A DNA stretch of 64,000 nucleotides from CAWCUZ01 sp963798795 (GTDB taxonomy: Bacteria; Acidobacteriota; Vicinamibacteria; Vicinamibacterales; SCN-69-37), in contig CAWCUZ010000001.1 in assembly GCA_963798795.1 (NCBI GenBank), positions 2,418,001 to 2,482,000 of the forward strand, in the 5' to 3' direction. A model generated the notes under the pieces. The model saw only the letters and a list, made by a program, of their open reading frames with translations, was not told the DNA's origin and searched no databases. The translations under genes and the position numbers were made by a program. Positions 60,186 through 64,000 of the stretch are shown here, in pieces; within the stretch, counting starts at the first letter, position 1; each line of letters opens with the position of its first letter.

Positions 60186-63148
60186 CTAGAAGTTCACCCT
60201 CGCCATGACGCGGAGGATACGCGGGGCGACGATGCTCGACACGCGGTCGAACGTCGACTGATCCAGCCGGTTGCTGGAGTAGCCCCGGATCGTCGCCACG
60301 TTGAACAGGTTGAACGCCGTGATCGACAGGTTCAGCCGGCGGCCGCTGCCCAGGCTGAAGTTCTTGTCGGCCATCGCGTCGACGATGCCCAACGTCGGGA
60401 GGTGGGTCGTGCCGCTCGGCTCGAGCTGCCAGTCGATCGTCGTGCTGGTAGACGACGACGTGGGGCTCGTCCGCCGACGCGGGTTCGGCGCCAGCGCGGC
60501 ACGGTAGGTAATCGTGCGCGAGCTGCCGTCCTGGATGTTCGCGTTGACGCCCGCGTTCCAGCCGCCCGGCAACTGGTAGCTGCCGTTCAGCTTGGCCACG
60601 AACCGATTCCCGGCGCTGTTCACGCCGTGCGTCAGGTCGGTACTGGGTCAGATTGAACGATGTCGTCCCGTAGTTGCGCGAGTCGTTCCACGTGAACGAG
60701 CCGTTCATCTGCCAGCGGTTGCTCAGCCGCTTGCGCGCCGTGAATTCCCAGCCCTTGTAGGTGCCGTAGACGTCGGACGGCGCGTTGGAGCGGTTGTTGA
60801 CGTTCGACAGCACCGGCTGGCCCGCCTTGATCTGCCAGTAGGTCCAGCCCGTGGTGGGCGTGCCCGCGGGCAGAACGGCGAGGTCGGCGGCCGAGGGCGT
60901 CCAGGACACTTCCTCCCACATGTCGGCCGTTTCGCCGATGATGCGGGTGAAGCTGCTGCGGTCGAACCGTCGCACGATGTAGTTGACGCCCACGCCAAAG
61001 TTCGCCATCAGCTCGTGCTCGAGACCGACGATCCCCTCGCGGGTGCGCTGGTTCCTCAGGCCCGGATCGATCGTGTTCGGTGACGCTCGCGGCGCACCGG
61101 ACGTCAGGTCCCAGTTGCCGGAGTTGACGCGGATCGTGGACAGGTCGAGCTCGTCACGGGTGATGAACTGGTCGCCGTTCAGGTCGTTCCACTCGGCGCG
61201 CAGCTCGACGCCCGTGTTCGGGTCGATGTTGTCCGAGAACAGCCCCGCCTGGTTGTAGTAGTAGGCGTAGGTGCCCTTCAGGATGGTCTTGCCGTCGCCC
61301 AGCAGGTCGTACGTCGCGGACAGGCGCGGGGACACGTCGTTCCACACGATGCCCGCGTCACCGCCAGCATAGGTGTACGCCGGCAGGTAGTCTGGCACGA
61401 TCGGATTCGCCACGGTTGACGACGTGAGAGCCTTGTCGTCCTGGTAGTCCCACCGCAGGCCCAGGTTCAACCGCAGGCGGCCCCTGCTGTAGGAGTCCTG
61501 CAGGTAGGCGCCGTACTGCCACAGGTTGATCTTGTAGTTGGCGTCCCGCTCGAGGTAGGCATACCCGCCGGTCGAGCTGCCCGTGCTGTTGATCAGCGCG
61601 ATCGCGTACCCGCCGTAGTGGTCGAACGTCGACCAGGGCGAGGCGTGATAGCGGAACCCGAACTTCAGCGCGTGGTCGCCGCCCAGCAGGTTCGACAGGA
61701 AGTAGCTGCTATCGGTCTTCGCCTCGACGGTGGGCCGCTCGGTGATGTACTGGTCGATGGACCGATGCCACGTGTTCGTGTCGTCGTCGTAGAGCGGCTG
61801 CAGGTTGAACTGCGTGGTCGGATCCTGGAAGTCCAGGCTGAATCCGCCCTTGAGGATCTCGACCGTCGAGTCGAACACCAGCTTGTCCGTGAGCACCCAC
61901 GTGTGCTTGATGTTGTAGCCGGCGTGCAGCGGATTCCGGCTGTTGTACTGCCGGTAGGTCGTCTCGGGCGGGCGTGTGGCGCTGGCGCCGCGCGCGTTGC
62001 GCCGCTTGTCCGAGAAGTTGTACAGGAACGCGAACTTGTTCGACGCGTTCAGCTGGTAGTTCAGCTTGCCGTTGTAGTTGGTCAGGATCGTCAGGTCCTC
62101 GTGCAGACAGGCCTGCGAGTCCTTCAGGTGGTCGTAGTCGCTCGGCGGCGGCGAGCACTCCGGCGTGTCCTTGTAGAAACCGAGGACGCTGCCACTGATC
62201 CGCTGCTGGGCCATCGCGCCCCACCACCAGAAGCGGTTGCGCTGAATCGGCCCGCCCAGTTCGCCGCCGGTACTCGGCGTAGTACTTCAGCGGCGCGCCC
62301 GACAGCGGCGCCGTCGACGACCCGCCGCTCTCGAACAGGGCGCGGCTCACGTTGTTCGACTGCATCTGCTTGCCGTCGTAACCGAAGCGCGCCGTGCCTT
62401 TGAACACGTTCGACCCGCTGCGCGTCACCAGGTTGATGTTGATGCCGCTCGTCTGCACCGACACGTCCGAGCCGCCCGTCGTCACCTGGATCTCTTCGAA
62501 CGCGTCGAAGTCGTAATACTGCGCCGAGGCCATGGCCGCCATGTCGGTCGTCGTCCCGCCGTCGATGTTCCACATCGCCTGCGAGCTGCCCACGCCGCGC
62601 GTCGAAAAGCCCGGCTGCTGCCCCGACGTCGACCCGCCCACGTTCACGCCGTTGACGATGACGCCCGGCACCATGTTGAGCACGACCCAGGGGTCGCGCG
62701 CCGTCGGCACTGCGTCGAGCACTTCACGGTTGAAGGTGGCGCCCGTGCTCACGTTCTTCGTGTCCACGACCGGCGCCGCGCCCGACACCGTCACCGTCTC
62801 CTGGACGGTCGACACGTCGAGCTTGGCGTTGATCTCGGCCGAGAACGCCGTCTGGATGACGATCCCTTCCCGCTTCACGATGTTGAACCCCGACAGATTG
62901 AAGGTCACCGTATAGGTGCCGATCGGGATCTGCGGGAAGCGATACGCGCCGGTCGACGACGTGATCGCAATCTGGGCCCGCTGCAGCGCGGGCCCTTCCA
63001 GCGTGACGGTGACCCCGGGGACCGGCGCATTGCTCGAGTCGGTCGCCTTCCCGAAGATCTCGCCCGTCGACAACTGGGCGTAGGCCGACCCGGCCGCGAG
63101 AGCCACCAGGGCTCCTGCCAGGACGGTCAGTCGAAACACACGCAACAT
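60186..63148 (-). CDS. TonB-dependent receptor, array member 3, two frameshifts
   Basis: The repaired length is 986 residues. AGGAGGAG lies three bases before the ATG at 63148; the signal peptide is LRVFRLTVLAGALVALAAGSAYAQ. CarboxypepD_reg (GVTVTLEGPALQRAQIAITSSTGAYRF), plug (FEEIQVTTGGSDVSVQTSGININLVTRSG) and barrel follow. The first lesion is an extra base near 62272 (APLKYYAEY should continue GGELGGPIQ). The second is near 60640 (NLTQY should continue DLTHGVNSAGNRFVAKLNGSYQ). It ends VMARVNF. It is more different from members 1 and 2 than they are from each other, especially in the last 150 residues, where it resembles member 4. Ligand unknown. Confidence 0.85.
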
Positions 63149-63174
63149 AGCTCCTCCTCGCGTGCACCAACACA

Positions 63175-63187
63175 GACGGAACCGGAC
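63175..63187 (-). promoter_or_regulatory. 13-base box GTCCGGTTCCGTC upstream of receptor 3
   Basis: Third exact copy, ending 26 bases before the start at 63148. Further upstream (63188-63454) there is no gene I can support. TATATA at 63269-63274, within GTGTATATACAG, is a possible -10 element. Confidence 0.6.
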
Positions 63188-63454
63188 GATGCACTGAGAC
63201 CAGGGGGTGGTCTGGGCTGGAGTAAGGTAGGGTCAGGTGCCCGCTGGCCGCAATGCTCTGCGTGTGTATATACAGACCTGGAGTAAAGCTGCAGGCTCGC
63301 CCCGGGGACGGCGAGGGCAGGCCCGCCAGATTGGTCCGCGGGATGCTGGAGGATCCCGGAAATCGGCTGAGGCTGGGCCGCGCGGACCGGCGCGGCGTAC
63401 GAAAGGCGCACATGCCGCCGTTCCAGGCTCAGCCGGTTCTGCCGTACACAACAA

Positions 63455-63486
63455 GCGCCGCCGAGGCTCGAAGACCCCGGCGGCGC
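63455..63486 (-). terminator. hairpin after receptor 4
   Basis: Arms GCGCCGCCGAGG (63455-63466) and CCCCGGCGGCGC (63475-63486) pair with one mismatch, about 30 bases after the stop at 63517. On minus the stem is followed by TTGTTGTGTACGG. Its core resembles the hairpins after the other receptors. Confidence 0.6.
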
Positions 63487-63516
63487 CTGCCGTTCGTCAG
63501 GTGGAGGACTGACGGC

Positions 63517-64000
63517 TTAGAAGTTCACCCTCGCCATGATGCGGAGGATGCGCGGAGCGACGATGCTCGACACACGGTCGAACGTCGACTGGTCCAGCCG
63601 GTTGCTGGAGTAGCCTCGGATCGTCGCCACGTTGAACAGGTTGAACGCCGTGATCGACAGGTTCAGCCGGCGGCCGCCGCCCAGGCCGAAGTTCTTGTCG
63701 ACCATCGCGTCCACCATCTTCAACGTCGGCAGATGCGTGGTGCCGCTCGGCTCGACCTGCCACGTCATCGTGCTGGTGGTCGAGCTCGAGGTCGTTCGCG
63801 TGCGGAACCGGGGCGACACGCTGGTGCGGTACTGGATCGTCCGCGAGCTGCCGTCCTGGATGTTCGCGTTGACGCCCGCGTTCCAGCCGCCCGGCAACTG
63901 GTAGCTGCCGTTCAGCTTGGCCACGAACCGGTTGCCGGAACTGTTGACGCCGTGCGTGTAGTCGTACTGCGTCAGGTTGAACGAGTTCGTGCCGTAGCTG
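63517..64000 (-). CDS. TonB-dependent receptor, array member 4, C-terminal part (cut by window end)
   Basis: The last 160 or so codons of a fourth receptor. The visible part starts SYGTNSFNLTQYDYTHGVNSSGNRF and has the barrel strands AKLNGSYQLPGGWNAGVNANIQDG and LNLSITAFNLFNVATIRGY, ending IMARVNF with a terminal Phe. It is very like the end of member 3 (for example IRGYSSNRLDQSTFDRVSSIVAPRIL in both) and keeps the frame where member 3 is broken. The gene continues past 64000, so its start, signal and plug cannot be seen. It extends the tandem array beyond the window. Confidence 0.9.
   Translation of the reverse strand, partial: SYGTNSFNLTQYDYTHGVNSSGNRFVAKLNGSYQLPGGWNAGVNANIQDGSSRTIQYRTSVSPRFRTRTTSSSTTSTMTWQVEPSGTTHLPTLKMVDAMVDKNFGLGGGRRLNLSITAFNLFNVATIRGYSSNRLDQSTFDRVSSIVAPRILRIMARVNF

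Overview
This 64-kb window looks like the chromosome of a high-GC, Gram-negative acidobacterium, most likely near Vicinamibacteria (subgroup 6). That placement is inferred from gene content: several secreted VWFA-related proteins of the acidobacterial type, BNR/VPS10-like propeller proteins, CarboxypepD_reg TonB-dependent receptors in tandem, TPR-bearing sulfatase-superfamily enzymes, a Ser/Thr kinase fused to a WD40-like propeller, and G+C-rich codon use. No rRNA, phage, transposase or CRISPR array is visible. One tRNA gene (Glu, CTC) is present.

Layout. 1-9.8 kb: a divergent gene start at the left edge, a large nested palindrome, two large secreted BNR/VPS10-like proteins (both frame-disrupted) and three short VWA proteins in a row. 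10-15.4 kb: an M24 peptidase-like lipoprotein and a three-gene TPR-associated TRAP transporter (TatT, substrate-binding protein, fused QM permease). 15.5-22.9 kb: a membrane Ser/Thr kinase on the minus strand, an M28 peptidase bracketed by twin-hairpin repeats, and an intact third BNR/VPS10-like protein. 22.9-29.3 kb: repeat-rich spacers around small envelope proteins, an ornithine cyclodeaminase homologue, a TPR protein and a mechanosensitive channel with a cyclic-nucleotide domain. 29.3-32.6 kb: minus-strand unit tRNA-Glu, CHASE2 adenylate cyclase, M48 metalloprotease. 32.6-34.9 kb: cupredoxin-like lipoprotein, heme O synthase and DUF420, a small terminal-oxidase assembly cluster. 34.9-42.9 kb: a NamZ/DUF1343 protein divergent from three consecutive sulfatase-superfamily/TPR proteins. 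42.9-53.1 kb: three long VWFA-related proteins, a propeller protein and one TonB receptor. 53.1-64 kb: an orphan CsoR-type repressor and a tandem array of four closely related TonB receptors, the last cut by the window edge.

Taken together the window is dominated by envelope and secreted functions: nutrient-capture receptors, a TRAP uptake system, peptidases, cell-wall recycling, and TPR or VWA proteins for periplasmic assembly. Two cross-cutting features matter for anyone using the annotation. First, eight genes are broken by 1-nt indels, and one of these also by a TAG codon. Five indels outside the worst gene share the same signature, an extra C just 3' of a GTAC, which points to a systematic read error at a modified motif at least as much as to real decay. 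Second, intergenic DNA carries period-7 arrays of several different sequences, most placed directly after a stop codon, plus several families of palindromic repeats.
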